Shown here in pieces: positions 45,696 to 55,161 of a stretch of 62,360 nt of DNA. The stretch is from Algoriphagus boritolerans DSM 17298 = JCM 18970. GTDB taxonomy: Bacteria; Bacteroidota; Bacteroidia; Cytophagales; Cyclobacteriaceae. The position numbers and the translations under genes were made by a program. Positions within the stretch are counted from its first letter, which is position 1. Each line of letters starts with the position of its first letter. The stretch spans positions 1-62,360 of the forward strand of contig NZ_FNVR01000001.1 of assembly GCF_900108085.1 (NCBI RefSeq). Direction: 5' to 3'. The notes beneath the pieces are model-generated. The model worked only from the letters and a program-made list of their open reading frames with translations. It was not told the DNA's origin and did no database searches.

Positions 45696-46106
45696 ATGAA
45701 AGAGCTATTGGAAGAAATTAGGGAAAATGGCAACGGAAATTCAAAACTTGAAGCTAGTCAGGAAGAGAAGCTTTTAATAAAAGATGCGATTTTCGTGAGA
45801 TTTGAGGGAAATCTTGTCAAAGTGAAATACGATGATATTCTCTGGTTGAAGGGCGATGGGAATTACACTACGTTGGTTTCGAGACATTCTGTTTTCTCCG
45901 TTCGGAATATTTTGAAAGACTTCGAAACCGCCCTTCCTGCAGACCGTTTTATGCGAATTCATAAAAGCTACATCGTGCAGGTATCGGAAATCAACGCAAT
46001 CAACACCCGGGAAATCAAAGTAGCCTCGGACCTTGTTCCGGTCGGAAGAACCTACTACCACGAATTGGTAAATGGCATCCAAAAGCTAGGCAACCATCCC
46101 GACTAA
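45696..46106 (+). CDS. LytTR-domain DNA-binding regulator
   Basis: ATG 45696 gives 136 residues; a TTG at 45630 would add 22 less convincing residues. From about residue 30 the product is a LytTR domain: AIFVRFEGNLVKVKYDDILW, GDGNYTTLVS, FSVRNILKDFETALPADRFM, RIHKSYIVQVSEINAI and VPVGRTYYHELV. It has no receiver or membrane domain, so its input signal is unclear. LytTR domains bind paired direct repeats about 21 bp apart. Its stop overlaps that of queA by 4 bp. Confidence 0.9.
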   Translation: MKELLEEIRENGNGNSKLEASQEEKLLIKDAIFVRFEGNLVKVKYDDILWLKGDGNYTTLVSRHSVFSVRNILKDFETALPADRFMRIHKSYIVQVSEINAINTREIKVASDLVPVGRTYYHELVNGIQKLGNHPD

Positions 46107-47311
46107 ATCCATAACAAGCTACTGTCACCGTAACTTAAAAATCGGTAGTCTCGGTCCAAAGCTTCTTGGTATACCACACTCCAACTTTTTCCCAATATTG
46201 TGGCAATCAATAGGATCAACGTAGATCCCGGTTGGTGGAAATTGGTGATCAAGCCCTCAATCATCCGGAACCTATAACCGGGGAAAATGAAAATTTCGGT
46301 ACTTCCCAGGATTGTTTCCAATTGATTTTTTTCCATATAATTTAAGACAGCCTGCAAGGCATCTTCTTTCGAAGGCACAGTTGAGCGATTTTCATAAGCA
46401 AAAAGCTTTTCGATTCTGAATTCTGACCCTTTATTTTCCAATAACTTCACCCCAAACCAGAACAGACTTTCCAGAGTCCTGACCGAAGTAGTTCCTACAG
46501 CAACAGTTTTTCCTTTTTGTGCCAAAAGCTTTTCTACTGTTTCCCTGCCGATCTGAATTTGTTCGCTGTGCATCGGGTGCTCCAGGATATTTTGAGCTTT
46601 GATCGGTTGAAAAGTGCCTGCACTGACATGAAGTGTTACCTGTGCTTCTTGAATTCCTTTTGCCCTTAATTTTTCAAATATTTCCGCTGTAAAATGCAGC
46701 CCTGCCGTTGGTGCTGCCACCGCACCTTCCTTTTTGGAGTAGACGGTTTGATAGCGGGATTTATCCTCTTCATTGGGTTTACGGTTGAGATAGGGTGGAA
46801 GGGGAACTTCCCCGCTGGCTTCCACCAGGTCAACAAAAGCAACAGTTGCGTCATCCCAGGAAAAAACGACTGACTTGCTTTCGCGGTCAGCTAATTGCGC
46901 AGAAAGAATAACGACCCGTCCATTCACCCGAACTTGCCCGGTTAAGATTTCATCATCTTTCCATTTTTTTGAATTTCCGATCATTGTTTCCCAGGTGACA
47001 GGGTGCCTGGTAAGCATGATTTCGGATATGACTGTGGTGGGAGCTACGGGCTGCAGCAAAAAGATTTCTATTCGGGCACCTGTTTCCCGCTGAAATATCA
47101 ATCGGGCCGGGATTACTTTGGTGTCATTGTAGACCAGAAGGGTGTCGGACGACAATAAACTTGGCAAGTCATAGAAATGAAGGTGCTCCATTGCGCCTTT
47201 TCGCACGTGTAGCAGCTTGGAGGAATCCCGCTTTTCCAGTGGAAATTTCGCAATGCGCTCCTCAGGCAGTGTATATTCGTAATCTCGCAAGTCTATCTTT
47301 GGAATCTCCAT
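46103..47311 (-). CDS. queA: tRNA preQ1(34) S-adenosylmethionine ribosyltransferase-isomerase
   Basis: The 402-residue product is cytosolic. It contains YTLPEERIAKFPLEKRDSSK, LLVYNDTKVIPARL, AAPTAGLHFTAEIFEKL, HVSAGTFQPIKAQNI and EGLITNFHQPGSTLILLIA, the QueA landmarks in order. It transfers the ribosyl moiety of SAM to preQ1 at position 34 of tRNA in queuosine biosynthesis. The length exceeds that of Escherichia coli QueA (about 356) owing to insertions near residues 95-150. It is divergent from menC with 70 bp between. Confidence 0.92.
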   Translation of the reverse strand: MEIPKIDLRDYEYTLPEERIAKFPLEKRDSSKLLHVRKGAMEHLHFYDLPSLLSSDTLLVYNDTKVIPARLIFQRETGARIEIFLLQPVAPTTVISEIMLTRHPVTWETMIGNSKKWKDDEILTGQVRVNGRVVILSAQLADRESKSVVFSWDDATVAFVDLVEASGEVPLPPYLNRKPNEEDKSRYQTVYSKKEGAVAAPTAGLHFTAEIFEKLRAKGIQEAQVTLHVSAGTFQPIKAQNILEHPMHSEQIQIGRETVEKLLAQKGKTVAVGTTSVRTLESLFWFGVKLLENKGSEFRIEKLFAYENRSTVPSKEDALQAVLNYMEKNQLETILGSTEIFIFPGYRFRMIEGLITNFHQPGSTLILLIATILGKSWSVVYQEALDRDYRFLSYGDSSLLWI

Positions 47312-47381
47312 TTGTTCCCGGTTTTCGGGCGCAAATATAGGTTTCAGTCAGCCATTCTTCCCTGTTTTCAGTTAGTATTCT

Positions 47382-48464
47382 ATGGTAAATACCGTGCAAC
47401 TTCAATTTTCTTACCTCAAACGGACGCTGATTTTCAGGTTTGATGCAGGTACCTCCCGGGGAGTTTTGAAAACCCGGGACGTCTATTGGATCCAAGCTAC
47501 TGACCCCAAAAATCGGGAGATCAAAGGTTGGGGTGAGGCGGCACCTTTGGTGAAGTTGAGTCCGGACTACCGGGATGATTTTGAGGAGGTTTTGAATAGA
47601 ATACTTCAGAAGCTGAATGGGGAAACTTGGGAATCGGAGCAGGATTCGGTCCTTGCCAAATTGAAAGACCTGATTCCATCTGAGCTTCCGGCTATTCGAT
47701 TTGGAGTAGAAACAGCCGTTTTGGACTGGAAGAATGGTGGGAAAAAGCGAATTCTGACCAACGATTTTTTTGATAGTCAAAAACCAATTCCAATTAATGG
47801 ATTGATCTGGATGGGAGATCGGGAATTCATGCTTGAGCAGATTGATCAGAAATTGAATGAGGGATTCAACTGCATCAAGATGAAAATCGGTGCGATTGAC
47901 TTTGAGCAGGAAATAGCCCTCTTGGGCTACATCAGATCTCAATTTTCATCGGAACAGATTACCTTGAGAGTGGATGCCAATGGTGCATTTTCAAGGGCTG
48001 AGGCGCTGAAAAAACTGGAAAGATTGGCGGAATTTGACATCCAAAGTATTGAGCAGCCTATCCCTGCAGGTAATTGGAACGAGATGCGAAGGCTCTGTGA
48101 AGTCACTCCGGTGGCTATCGCTTTGGATGAGGAGTTGATTGGAGTGCCGGACAAAGAGCAACTCCTCGATCAGATTAAGCCCCAACACATTATTCTTAAG
48201 CCAACTCTGGTAGGTGGGATTTTGGAAACGCAAGACTGGATTCATCTTGCGCAATCGCGTAATATCGGCTGGTGGATGACCTCGGCCTTGGAAAGTAACA
48301 TCGGTCTCAATGCCATTAGCCAGCTTGCATCGACTTTTAATCCGGCTATTCCACAGGGTTTGGGCACGGGGAAGCTTTACCACAACAATCTCCAATCACC
48401 TTTGGAAATCCAGTCAGGCTTTATCCGGTACAATACCGATACGGCTTGGGAAGATCCTTCTTAG
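47382..48464 (+). CDS. menC: o-Succinylbenzoate synthase (enolase superfamily)
   Basis: The 360-residue product has the enolase-superfamily pattern: KMKIG (Lys166 and Lys168), metal ligands Asp198 (RVDANGAF), Glu224 (SIEQP) and Asp249 (ALDEEL), and Lys273 in ILKPTLVGG. These fit OSBS of menaquinone biosynthesis, which dehydrates SHCHC to o-succinylbenzoate. The related dipeptide epimerases have a DxD motif near residue 300 that is not seen here. No other men gene is adjacent. The gene overlaps the convergent lactonase gene by 4 bp. Confidence 0.85.
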   Translation: MVNTVQLQFSYLKRTLIFRFDAGTSRGVLKTRDVYWIQATDPKNREIKGWGEAAPLVKLSPDYRDDFEEVLNRILQKLNGETWESEQDSVLAKLKDLIPSELPAIRFGVETAVLDWKNGGKKRILTNDFFDSQKPIPINGLIWMGDREFMLEQIDQKLNEGFNCIKMKIGAIDFEQEIALLGYIRSQFSSEQITLRVDANGAFSRAEALKKLERLAEFDIQSIEQPIPAGNWNEMRRLCEVTPVAIALDEELIGVPDKEQLLDQIKPQHIILKPTLVGGILETQDWIHLAQSRNIGWWMTSALESNIGLNAISQLASTFNPAIPQGLGTGKLYHNNLQSPLEIQSGFIRYNTDTAWEDPS

Positions 48465-49609
48465 TCATTTAATCTGAAAAGGTAAACGGGTTTGTTCAGT
48501 TCAGCTTTCCAAAGGGTTTGGGTGAGTTTGCCGGTAAATTCATCCCGTTCAAAGATGACGATGTCATTACTCGCCTGATGTGCAGCGAGTAGGTATTTGC
48601 CATCGGCAGTGAGGTTGAAGTTTCTGGGCATTATACCTCCCGAGGAGATGTTCTGAACCAGAACGTATTCACCGGAAGGCCTTTTCCCAAAGACTGAAAT
48701 CGTGTTGGCATCACCCCGGTTGGAGACGTAGACTTGCTTCCCGTCCGGTGAAAGCCGGATCTCTGCCGCACCTACCTTTCCTTCAAACCCATCTGCCAGT
48801 AAAGAAAGCCGTTGCTTCGGTGACAAAACCCCATTTTCGTAATAAAACACATCCAGTATAGCCGTCATTTCTTCCACGACGAGCACTTCTTTGCCATCTG
48901 CCGAAAAAGTCAAATGCCTGGGCCCATCACCGGGCGATACTGGAAATTCTGACGAAAGCTTCAGAGGTTCTGACTGATTAGGATCAAAGTCGTAAACGTA
49001 GATTTTGTCTGTCCCAAGATCAGCTACCAAAACCCGCTTCCCCTCAGGATCAAAAGTGGTGCTATGCACATGCGGACTAGTTTGTCGGTCAGCGTTGACA
49101 CTTTTGCCAGAGTGCTGGATAGTCTGTGCATGTGCCAGCATTCCTTCCGGGGAAACTTTGAACACACTCAGGCTCCCACCGGTGTAGTTGCTGAGGATGA
49201 CAAAATCTTCGTTTGAAGAGAGGGAAATATGGCAAGGATGGTCTCCTCCGGATTCTTTTTGGTCCAATAAAGTCAGTGAATTATCAGTCGGATTTCTAGA
49301 AAAACTTAAGACTTGTCCTCCGGGGGTGCCAGACTGCTCCTCCAGCGAAAAAACCCGCTTGCCATCCTTGCTTGCAATGACAAAAGATGGATTTGCGATT
49401 CCACCGGCGATTGTTTCCACCGTCAGGATGTTTTCCTCGGGTGAAAAATACAGGTGATTGATTCCCTGTATCGGCAAGTCAGTATATGTTCCGATGAGGA
49501 ATTGGTAACTTGTGGGTGAGACTGGTTCTGAAGTCACTTGGGTTTCTTGTTTGGGAGAAGTGCATGAGACCAAAGCCAAGGTAGCAATCAGGATAGGAAG
49601 GAGTTTCAT
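48461..49609 (-). CDS. Lactonase-family (6-phosphogluconolactonase-like) lipoprotein
   Basis: The 382-residue product has a lipoprotein signal (LIATLALVSCTSP, Cys16) and a seven-bladed propeller of the YbhE/Pgl family: FLIGTYTDLPIQGINHLYF, GGDHPCHISLSSNEDFVIL, SNYTGGSLSVFKVSPEG, SPHVHSTTFDPEGKRVLVAD and GDGPRHLTFSADGK. Cytosolic homologues hydrolyse 6-phosphogluconolactone; a surface-anchored form points to other lactones or a binding role. It is divergent from ppc. Confidence 0.87.
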   Translation of the reverse strand: MKLLPILIATLALVSCTSPKQETQVTSEPVSPTSYQFLIGTYTDLPIQGINHLYFSPEENILTVETIAGGIANPSFVIASKDGKRVFSLEEQSGTPGGQVLSFSRNPTDNSLTLLDQKESGGDHPCHISLSSNEDFVILSNYTGGSLSVFKVSPEGMLAHAQTIQHSGKSVNADRQTSPHVHSTTFDPEGKRVLVADLGTDKIYVYDFDPNQSEPLKLSSEFPVSPGDGPRHLTFSADGKEVLVVEEMTAILDVFYYENGVLSPKQRLSLLADGFEGKVGAAEIRLSPDGKQVYVSNRGDANTISVFGKRPSGEYVLVQNISSGGIMPRNFNLTADGKYLLAAHQASNDIVIFERDEFTGKLTQTLWKAELNKPVYLFRLND

Positions 49610-49724
49610 GGATTGAAATTAGAAATAATTTTTGGCTTGAATTTTTTCTTTTTCAATCGAAAAGAAGAAAAAAATCTATCAAAAAATAAAAAAATCACCA
49701 TAAAACTTATTGAATTCATAATTT

Positions 49725-49756
49725 TTGTTCTAAAAAATAGAAATTTCACTAATTTG
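49725..49756 (+). promoter_or_regulatory. Candidate ppc promoter (Bacteroidota type)
   Basis: TTG at 49725-49727 and TAATTTG at 49750-49756, 22 bp apart, approximate the Bacteroidota -33 TTG and -7 TAnnTTTG elements. The start codon follows 25 bp later. The -7 box is one base short of the consensus. Confidence 0.35.
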
Positions 49757-49781
49757 CCATAACTATCAAATCTGACCTCGG

Positions 49782-52316
49782 ATGTTTCAAATTTATGATA
49801 CTCAAGTCGCCAAGCGATTTACGATTTACAACAGTCTATTTTTGGATCTACCCTTTGACGATATCTACGTCACAGGGACATTGCTTCCTTTCTTAGGAAA
49901 AGCCTGTGAACGAGGGTACGTCGAAGGAAAGTCTCCTCGGGAAATCATTGATGGCTTTTTTAAGGAAATGATGCCCGGGGAAAAGGGAAAGGCACAGACT
50001 GATTTTCTTTTTCAGATGATTCAATATGTGGAGCGCCAAGTAGTATTATTTGACTCCATCGAGGATGCTGCCTACGAAAAGGTCAATGATATCGGAGGCA
50101 AAGGTTCAGTCAAAGCCCTGATCAGTAGAGTAGAAAATGACCGAAAAAAGGATCAACTGATCGAGAAACTCAAAAACTTCTCCGTCAGACTGACCCTCAC
50201 AGCTCACCCGACCCAGTTTTATCCAGGTAATGTGCTCGGAATAATCACGGATCTGGAGGCGGCCATTCGGACAGATGATCTGGAAAATATCAACCTCCTT
50301 TTGCAGCAACTGGGTAAAACAGGCTTTATCAATCGGGAAAAGCCCACTCCATTTGATGAAGCGATCAGTTTGATTTGGTATTTGGAGAATGTCTTTTATC
50401 ACAGTATGCCTGACATCATCATCCGATTGCTGGAAGGCTTGGGGCAGCCCTTACATACCTGGGAGAATCCATCCATTCTTAAAGTTGGATTTTGGCCGGG
50501 TGGAGACCGGGATGGCAATCCGTTTGTAACCCATGAGACTACGATTCAGGTGGCTGACCGTCTGAAAAAGTGGCTGATGCGCTGCTACTACCGAGATCTC
50601 CGAAAACTTCGAAAGCGTCTGACCTTTAAGCATGTGGAAGAACACATCGTCCAGGCAGAGCGCGGAATTTATTATGCCTTATTTGAAAATAAGGAAGTGT
50701 ACTCTACCAAAGAAGACCTTTTGGCAGTGCTTTTTGAAGCACGGGAAGCCTTGATCAAATACCATGACGGCCTGTTTTTGGATCTCCTGGATCGCTTCAT
50801 TCTGAAAGTTCGAATATTCGGATTTCACTTTGCCTACATGGATTTGCGGCAGGATAGCCGGAAGCATGACGGACTTTGGGAGGAGGTTTTTACGATTCAG
50901 GGAAGGAAGTTTACAGGTACAGAGGATGAGCTAATACAAGCGGTATTGAATACTCAGTCGCTTCCTGATCTTGATCAATTTAAGGAGCCATTTCACAAGG
51001 AAATGCTCCTGTCAACCGCCACCGTCAAGTCCGTGCAGAAGACAAACGGGGAAGATGGACTTCACCGCTACATCATCTCCAACTGTCAGTCGGTCCTTCA
51101 CATTATCGAGGTGTACCAAATGGCCAAGCTAACCCTGGGAGTGGAAGTGGGAAAATTGCCATTGGATATTGTTCCCCTGTTTGAGACCATCGACGATTTG
51201 AAAATGGCTCCTCAAATCATGACAAAGCTCTACCAAATGCCTGAGTATAAAACACATCTCACCAGCCGTGGACACAAGCAAAATATCATGCTTGGTTTTT
51301 CAGATGGTACTAAGGATGGAGGGTATTTGAAGGCAAACTGGTCAATACTCATTGCAAAAGAAGAGCTGACCCGAGTCTCCAGAGAAAATGGGATCGAGGT
51401 GGTGTTTTTTGACGGAAGAGGTGGGCCTGTGGCAAGAGGAGGGGGAAATCTTCATAACTTCTATGCCTCTCTGGGTGATAAAGTGGAGAATTCAGAAATC
51501 CAGGTGACCATCCAAGGTCAAACGATCTCTTCCAATTATGGAAAACAAGCTTCCTGTATTTACAATTTTGAGCAATTGCTGAGTGCCGGTGTTGAAAATC
51601 ATCTTTATCCGAATTTTGAAAACAGCCTGGACGAAAAGCAAAGAGCCCTGATTGAGAAATTGGCAAATATTGGATACGAGAAATACAAAGACCTGAAAAG
51701 TCACCCCAAATTCGTTCCCTACCTTGAGCATGTTGCTCCGTTGAAGTTTTTTGGAATGACTAATATCGGATCCAGACCCCTGAAAAGAGGGAAGGATTCA
51801 GGGCTGAAATTCGAAGATCTACGAGCCATTCCTTTTGTAGGTTCCTGGGCTCAGATGAAGCAGAACATCCCCGGTTTTTATGGAGTGGGTTCGGCTATTT
51901 CCGAGTTGGAGAAGGAAATCGGTTTGGAAGAATTAAAGAAACTCTACCAGGACAGCCTTTTCTTCAGAACACTCCTGGGCAACTCGATGCAATCCCTCAA
52001 AAAATGCTTTTATCCGGCTACAGCCTATTTGAAAAATAATCCTGAGTACAGCGAGTTCTGGCAAATGTTGTTTCAGGAGTTCGAGTGTTCTGTAGACAAA
52101 CTTAAAAAAATCGCAGGCATGGAAGAGCTTTTGGAAGATAATCCGGTCAGCAAAACTTCCATTGAGATCCGGGAGCGTATCGTTCTTCCGCTGATCACCA
52201 TCCAGCAATATGCAATACAAACTATTCTGGAAAACGGATCTTCGACTGAGATTCTGGACAAATTGATCCTCAGGACGATGTTTGGGATTGTCAATGCAAC
52301 CCGAAATGCTGCTTAA
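49782..52316 (+). CDS. ppc: Phosphoenolpyruvate carboxylase
   Basis: The 844-residue product carries the PEPC landmarks: RLTLTAHPTQFYPG (catalytic His), FWPGGDRDGNPFVT, IMLGFSDGTKDGGYLKA, VVFFDGRGGPVARGGGNLH and GSRPLKRG. It makes oxaloacetate from phosphoenolpyruvate and bicarbonate, refilling the TCA cycle. It is slightly shorter than E. coli PEPC (883). Its end reads GIVNATRNAA, without the QNTG tetrapeptide usual in E. coli and plant enzymes. It starts from an ATG 25 bp after a candidate promoter and ends near a hairpin terminator. Confidence 0.93.
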   Translation: MFQIYDTQVAKRFTIYNSLFLDLPFDDIYVTGTLLPFLGKACERGYVEGKSPREIIDGFFKEMMPGEKGKAQTDFLFQMIQYVERQVVLFDSIEDAAYEKVNDIGGKGSVKALISRVENDRKKDQLIEKLKNFSVRLTLTAHPTQFYPGNVLGIITDLEAAIRTDDLENINLLLQQLGKTGFINREKPTPFDEAISLIWYLENVFYHSMPDIIIRLLEGLGQPLHTWENPSILKVGFWPGGDRDGNPFVTHETTIQVADRLKKWLMRCYYRDLRKLRKRLTFKHVEEHIVQAERGIYYALFENKEVYSTKEDLLAVLFEAREALIKYHDGLFLDLLDRFILKVRIFGFHFAYMDLRQDSRKHDGLWEEVFTIQGRKFTGTEDELIQAVLNTQSLPDLDQFKEPFHKEMLLSTATVKSVQKTNGEDGLHRYIISNCQSVLHIIEVYQMAKLTLGVEVGKLPLDIVPLFETIDDLKMAPQIMTKLYQMPEYKTHLTSRGHKQNIMLGFSDGTKDGGYLKANWSILIAKEELTRVSRENGIEVVFFDGRGGPVARGGGNLHNFYASLGDKVENSEIQVTIQGQTISSNYGKQASCIYNFEQLLSAGVENHLYPNFENSLDEKQRALIEKLANIGYEKYKDLKSHPKFVPYLEHVAPLKFFGMTNIGSRPLKRGKDSGLKFEDLRAIPFVGSWAQMKQNIPGFYGVGSAISELEKEIGLEELKKLYQDSLFFRTLLGNSMQSLKKCFYPATAYLKNNPEYSEFWQMLFQEFECSVDKLKKIAGMEELLEDNPVSKTSIEIRERIVLPLITIQQYAIQTILENGSSTEILDKLILRTMFGIVNATRNAA

Positions 52317-52336
52317 ATCGGGTTTGGAATAAATCA

Positions 52337-52368
52337 AAAGCCCTTGGAATTGAATTTTCGAGGGCTTT
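52337..52368 (+). terminator. Terminator-like hairpin after ppc
   Basis: AAAGCCCT and AGGGCTTT form an 8-bp perfect stem around a 16-base loop, 20 bp after the ppc stop. The T-run is short, so strength is uncertain. Confidence 0.5.
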
Positions 52369-52476
52369 AGTGATTGCTCTGGTAATTCAAGATTTGTCAA
52401 TTTTAACTTAGAAACTAGAGCCAAGAAGGAAGAATCTGGACTTTTTTATTTTTCAGATTTTTTAATTCAAATTTCT

Positions 52477-52492
52477 GACCTTCTCAAAGGTC
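52477..52492 (-). terminator. Short hairpin after the BamA/TamA-like gene
   Basis: GACCTT-CTCA-AAGGTC lies 34 bp past the stop of the minus-strand barrel gene. No clear T-run follows, so it may be only a weak terminator. Confidence 0.3.
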
Positions 52493-52525
52493 CGGCTTCT
52501 TGTCTTTAGCCTCTTGCTTCTATTT

Positions 52526-53725
52526 TCAAAAGCTTTCATTAATATTTAAATAAAACCCTGAGTTTCCCTTCTGCCCGAAGCCGTAGTCAGCGGCTATGGT
52601 GGTACGGTTTTGCTTATTGATCATCACCCGAAATCCCACTCCATACCCAGGATTAATTTTGGAGAAAAGCTTCTCATTGTCAGTTTTGCTACTGAAACTG
52701 GCCGCATTGAGGAAGATGGTCCCGCCGAATGTTTCTTTGTTTTGTTGCAGTGGAAATCGCCACTCTGCTTCCCCATAGACCATGTTTTCACCCCGAAATC
52801 TTCCTTGTGCATAACCCCGGCCGGATCTTCCAAACATATCCCAGGTAATGGATGGGAGACTCATGTAGGGTACGTCGCCTGAAACGACAAAATTTCCAAA
52901 TCCCCAAAGCGCGATTAAATTTCTTTTCCGCTGCTCCCGCAAGTTGATGTAATGCCGGTAATCTAGCATAAGTAAGGAAGAACTCTGATCCGAACCCAGA
53001 AATGCTGGGTTGATTTTGTACTGAATCCAGGCAAAGTTCTTCTCGTAGGGGGAAACTGCCTTGTCTCGGTTTTCCATCACGCCATTTAACGAAACACCGG
53101 ATAGGGTATAGCGATCCAAATCAAATCCAAGGCTGCTATTGTATGCATCATGGGAGTAGATAGGATTAAAATCCGAGGCAGCGTCGTTGTAATTTTCGAT
53201 TTTGGAGTGAATGTCCAAATGATATCCCAGGCCCAGGTAAAACTTAGAGTCCCCGATTCTTTTCAAAATTGTTTCATAAAACCGGATCAGGCTGAAATCC
53301 ATGCCTTGTTTTCCCCATAGCGATCCTCCTTGATTGGGATTGAAATCCAGCTCATTGGGAGCCTTGCTTCCCAAACCATAGGTGAACTGGGAAGTCAGAA
53401 AATACCGCCAGTCACCCATGAAAATCAGTTTGTTCTCATTTGAGAAAATATTGCTCCTGGAGCTGAAAATCCATTGTTTCTTAGTGGTATAGAGAAAGTT
53501 GCCCACAAAGTTGGAGATCTTGGTGGTCGACGGTTCACCCATATACCAGGTAGCGGATGGGGCCAATCCAAAAAGCCAGCCATTTGCAGGATTGGATCCA
53601 ATGGCCGGTAACGGCACGATTTTCAGCTGGTTAAATTTATTGGGCCGATAAGTGACCGAATCAGTCTGTGCCCCAAGATCCAGGACTATCGTAAAAAGAA
53701 TCCCAAGAAGTAGGCTTGCTTTCAT
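52526..53725 (-). CDS. BamA/TamA-like outer-membrane barrel protein
   Basis: The 399-residue product has a signal peptide (ending LDLGAQTD) and a beta-barrel pattern, ending in aromatic Phe (NINESF) as outer-membrane proteins do. FLYTTKKQWIFSSRSNIF, YGEAEWRFPLQQNKETFGG and NPGYGVGFRVMINKQNRTT are reminiscent of the D15/BamA C-terminal barrel. No POTRA domains are present, so it is a barrel-only relative rather than BamA. Ligand and function are unknown. It is alone on its strand. Confidence 0.82.
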   Translation of the reverse strand: MKASLLLGILFTIVLDLGAQTDSVTYRPNKFNQLKIVPLPAIGSNPANGWLFGLAPSATWYMGEPSTTKISNFVGNFLYTTKKQWIFSSRSNIFSNENKLIFMGDWRYFLTSQFTYGLGSKAPNELDFNPNQGGSLWGKQGMDFSLIRFYETILKRIGDSKFYLGLGYHLDIHSKIENYNDAASDFNPIYSHDAYNSSLGFDLDRYTLSGVSLNGVMENRDKAVSPYEKNFAWIQYKINPAFLGSDQSSSLLMLDYRHYINLREQRKRNLIALWGFGNFVVSGDVPYMSLPSITWDMFGRSGRGYAQGRFRGENMVYGEAEWRFPLQQNKETFGGTIFLNAASFSSKTDNEKLFSKINPGYGVGFRVMINKQNRTTIAADYGFGQKGNSGFYLNINESF

Positions 53726-54077
53726 AAGTTTGGGGATGGTTTGGTGGACGAAATAAATTCTATCGAATCTAACTTTTAACCCGGAATTGAATTAGGAATA
53801 AATCCCAATTCGATAAAAAATAATTGCATTTTACAAGGCTGGAGTCTTTTGTTCCTAGGGGTTCCAGAGTGTACTCTTCCCTTTGAAGAAATAGTTGAGA
53901 AAATTTGGTTTTGACTCCCCTAAACCATCAGCCTTACCCGGGTCGGGTCTTTTGTTATTTTATTTTCCCTACCCTTAATAATTGACTTTATCCGGATTAT
54001 TGGCTCCAGATTTCAACTATCTAAACAAAAAGTGGACTTGCGTGTTTGACTTGAAACATCTCCAACAAATTATTAAA
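53726..54077. other. Divergent spacer before the fasciclin gene
   Basis: No gene is seen. It holds the upstream regions of two divergent genes, with several short inverted repeats (for example TGGTTT/AAACCA and GAGT-GT-ACTC). A longer in-frame start at 53982 for the fasciclin gene was dismissed in favour of the ATG before its signal sequence. Confidence 0.4.
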
Positions 54078-54626
54078 ATGAAAAAAATTAAATTCTTATC
54101 TCTCGCTGTCGCATCATTCGCTACAGTAATCGCAGTAGGTTGCAGCGCTCCTAAAGAAGAAGCAACTGAAGAAACAATGGAAGTGGTAGAAGAAGTCGCA
54201 GCGCCGGTTGAGGCTCCCAAGACAGTGGTAGACATTGCCGTAGGATCTCCGGATCATACGACTTTGGTAACCGCTGTGACTGCTGCGGGTCTCGTTGAAA
54301 CGTTGAGCGGTCCAGGACCATTCACCATTTTTGCTCCAACGGATGCTGCATTCGCTGCACTTCCTGCCGGGACTGTGGAGAATCTGGTTAAGCCTGAAAG
54401 CAAAGACCAGTTGACTTCCATCCTTACTTACCACGTAGTTTCTGGAAACGTTTTGGCAGCTGACCTTACCGACGGACAAAAAGTGACCACACTCAATGGC
54501 CAAGAATTGACAGTGTCAATCGCAAATGGTGTGGTGAAAATCAACGGCGCCACAGTTACTGCCGCAGATTTGACAGGAAGCAATGGTGTGATTCACGTAG
54601 TTGATGGAGTTTTGCTTCCTCAGTAA
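54078..54626 (+). CDS. Fasciclin (FAS1) domain lipoprotein
   Basis: ATG 54078 gives 182 residues with a lipoprotein signal (FATVIAVGCSAP, Cys near 22), an acidic linker (EEATEETMEVVEEV) and one FAS1 domain: DHTTLVTAVTAAGLVETLSG, GPFTIFAPTDAAFAALP (motif H1), LTSILTYHVVSGNVLAADLT and NGVIHVVDGVLLP (motif H2). FAS1 domains mediate adhesion or surface interactions. It is a single-gene unit with a strong terminator. Confidence 0.93.
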   Translation: MKKIKFLSLAVASFATVIAVGCSAPKEEATEETMEVVEEVAAPVEAPKTVVDIAVGSPDHTTLVTAVTAAGLVETLSGPGPFTIFAPTDAAFAALPAGTVENLVKPESKDQLTSILTYHVVSGNVLAADLTDGQKVTTLNGQELTVSIANGVVKINGATVTAADLTGSNGVIHVVDGVLLPQ

Positions 54627-54647
54627 AATTTGGATTAGGTTGAATGT

Positions 54648-54684
54648 AAAAAGGGTCGGTTTTAGCAACCGGCCTTTTTTTTTT
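54648..54684 (+). terminator. Rho-independent terminator of the fasciclin gene
   Basis: AAAAAGGGTCGGTT and AACCGGCCTTTTT pair around TTAGC (one G-T pair), followed by ten Ts in all. It starts about 22 bp after the stop codon. Confidence 0.85.
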
Positions 54685-55058
54685 GCCCTTTGCACATCAG
54701 ATTGTACGGCAGAGCTGTTTGTAATTAACCTTCAATACTTGATTTCGACCGGGTAATCCAAATTGAAGCTATTCAAAAGCTATACGGATAGAAATTGACC
54801 GGGAAAGGATGGAAGTGCTGCAGTACACCTTGCCTTAACTTAGGTAAATTGATATTAATGCTGCCTTAGATTCAATCCTAATTCATTAAACCCGAATTAT
54901 GCCTTAAGAATCCCAAAATGCAAGAAAATTAAGTAGTTAAAAAATGAGGCATAGCATCGCTCTGGTGAAGGAATTAAATGCAGCGAAAAATTTTGATTTT
55001 GAAGCATTTTAGCCTCGTAATAGGAAGTCCAATTTAAAAATCAGCGATAAGTGAACAC

Positions 55059-55099
55059 AAAAAAAGGTAGAGTATTGTGAATTAATCACTTCCCCACCT
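55059..55099 (-). terminator. Terminator of the outer-membrane beta-barrel gene
   Basis: On the minus strand, AGGTGGGG...GTGA pairs with TCAC...CTCTACCT (with wobble pairs and a small bulge) around TTAAT, followed by seven Ts. It lies about 60 bp after the stop of the gene ending at 55162. Confidence 0.6.
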
Positions 55100-55161
55100 C
55101 TTTTGAAAATAAATAACCCTTTTACTTAATTACATTTCGATTGATTTTTAAATCCAAACTT

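Larger units (their letters stand above)
54627..55161. other. Intergenic region between convergent genes
   Basis: Apart from the fasciclin terminator at the left and the terminator of the outer-membrane protein gene near 55059-55099, I see no gene or strong repeat. It is A/T-rich, and short frames in it do not resemble protein. Confidence 0.4.

Noticed and set aside
47262..47942. 226-residue minus-strand frame reaching into menC
   Set aside because: It is antisense to menC, whose enolase-superfamily residues are all in place, and shows no domain.
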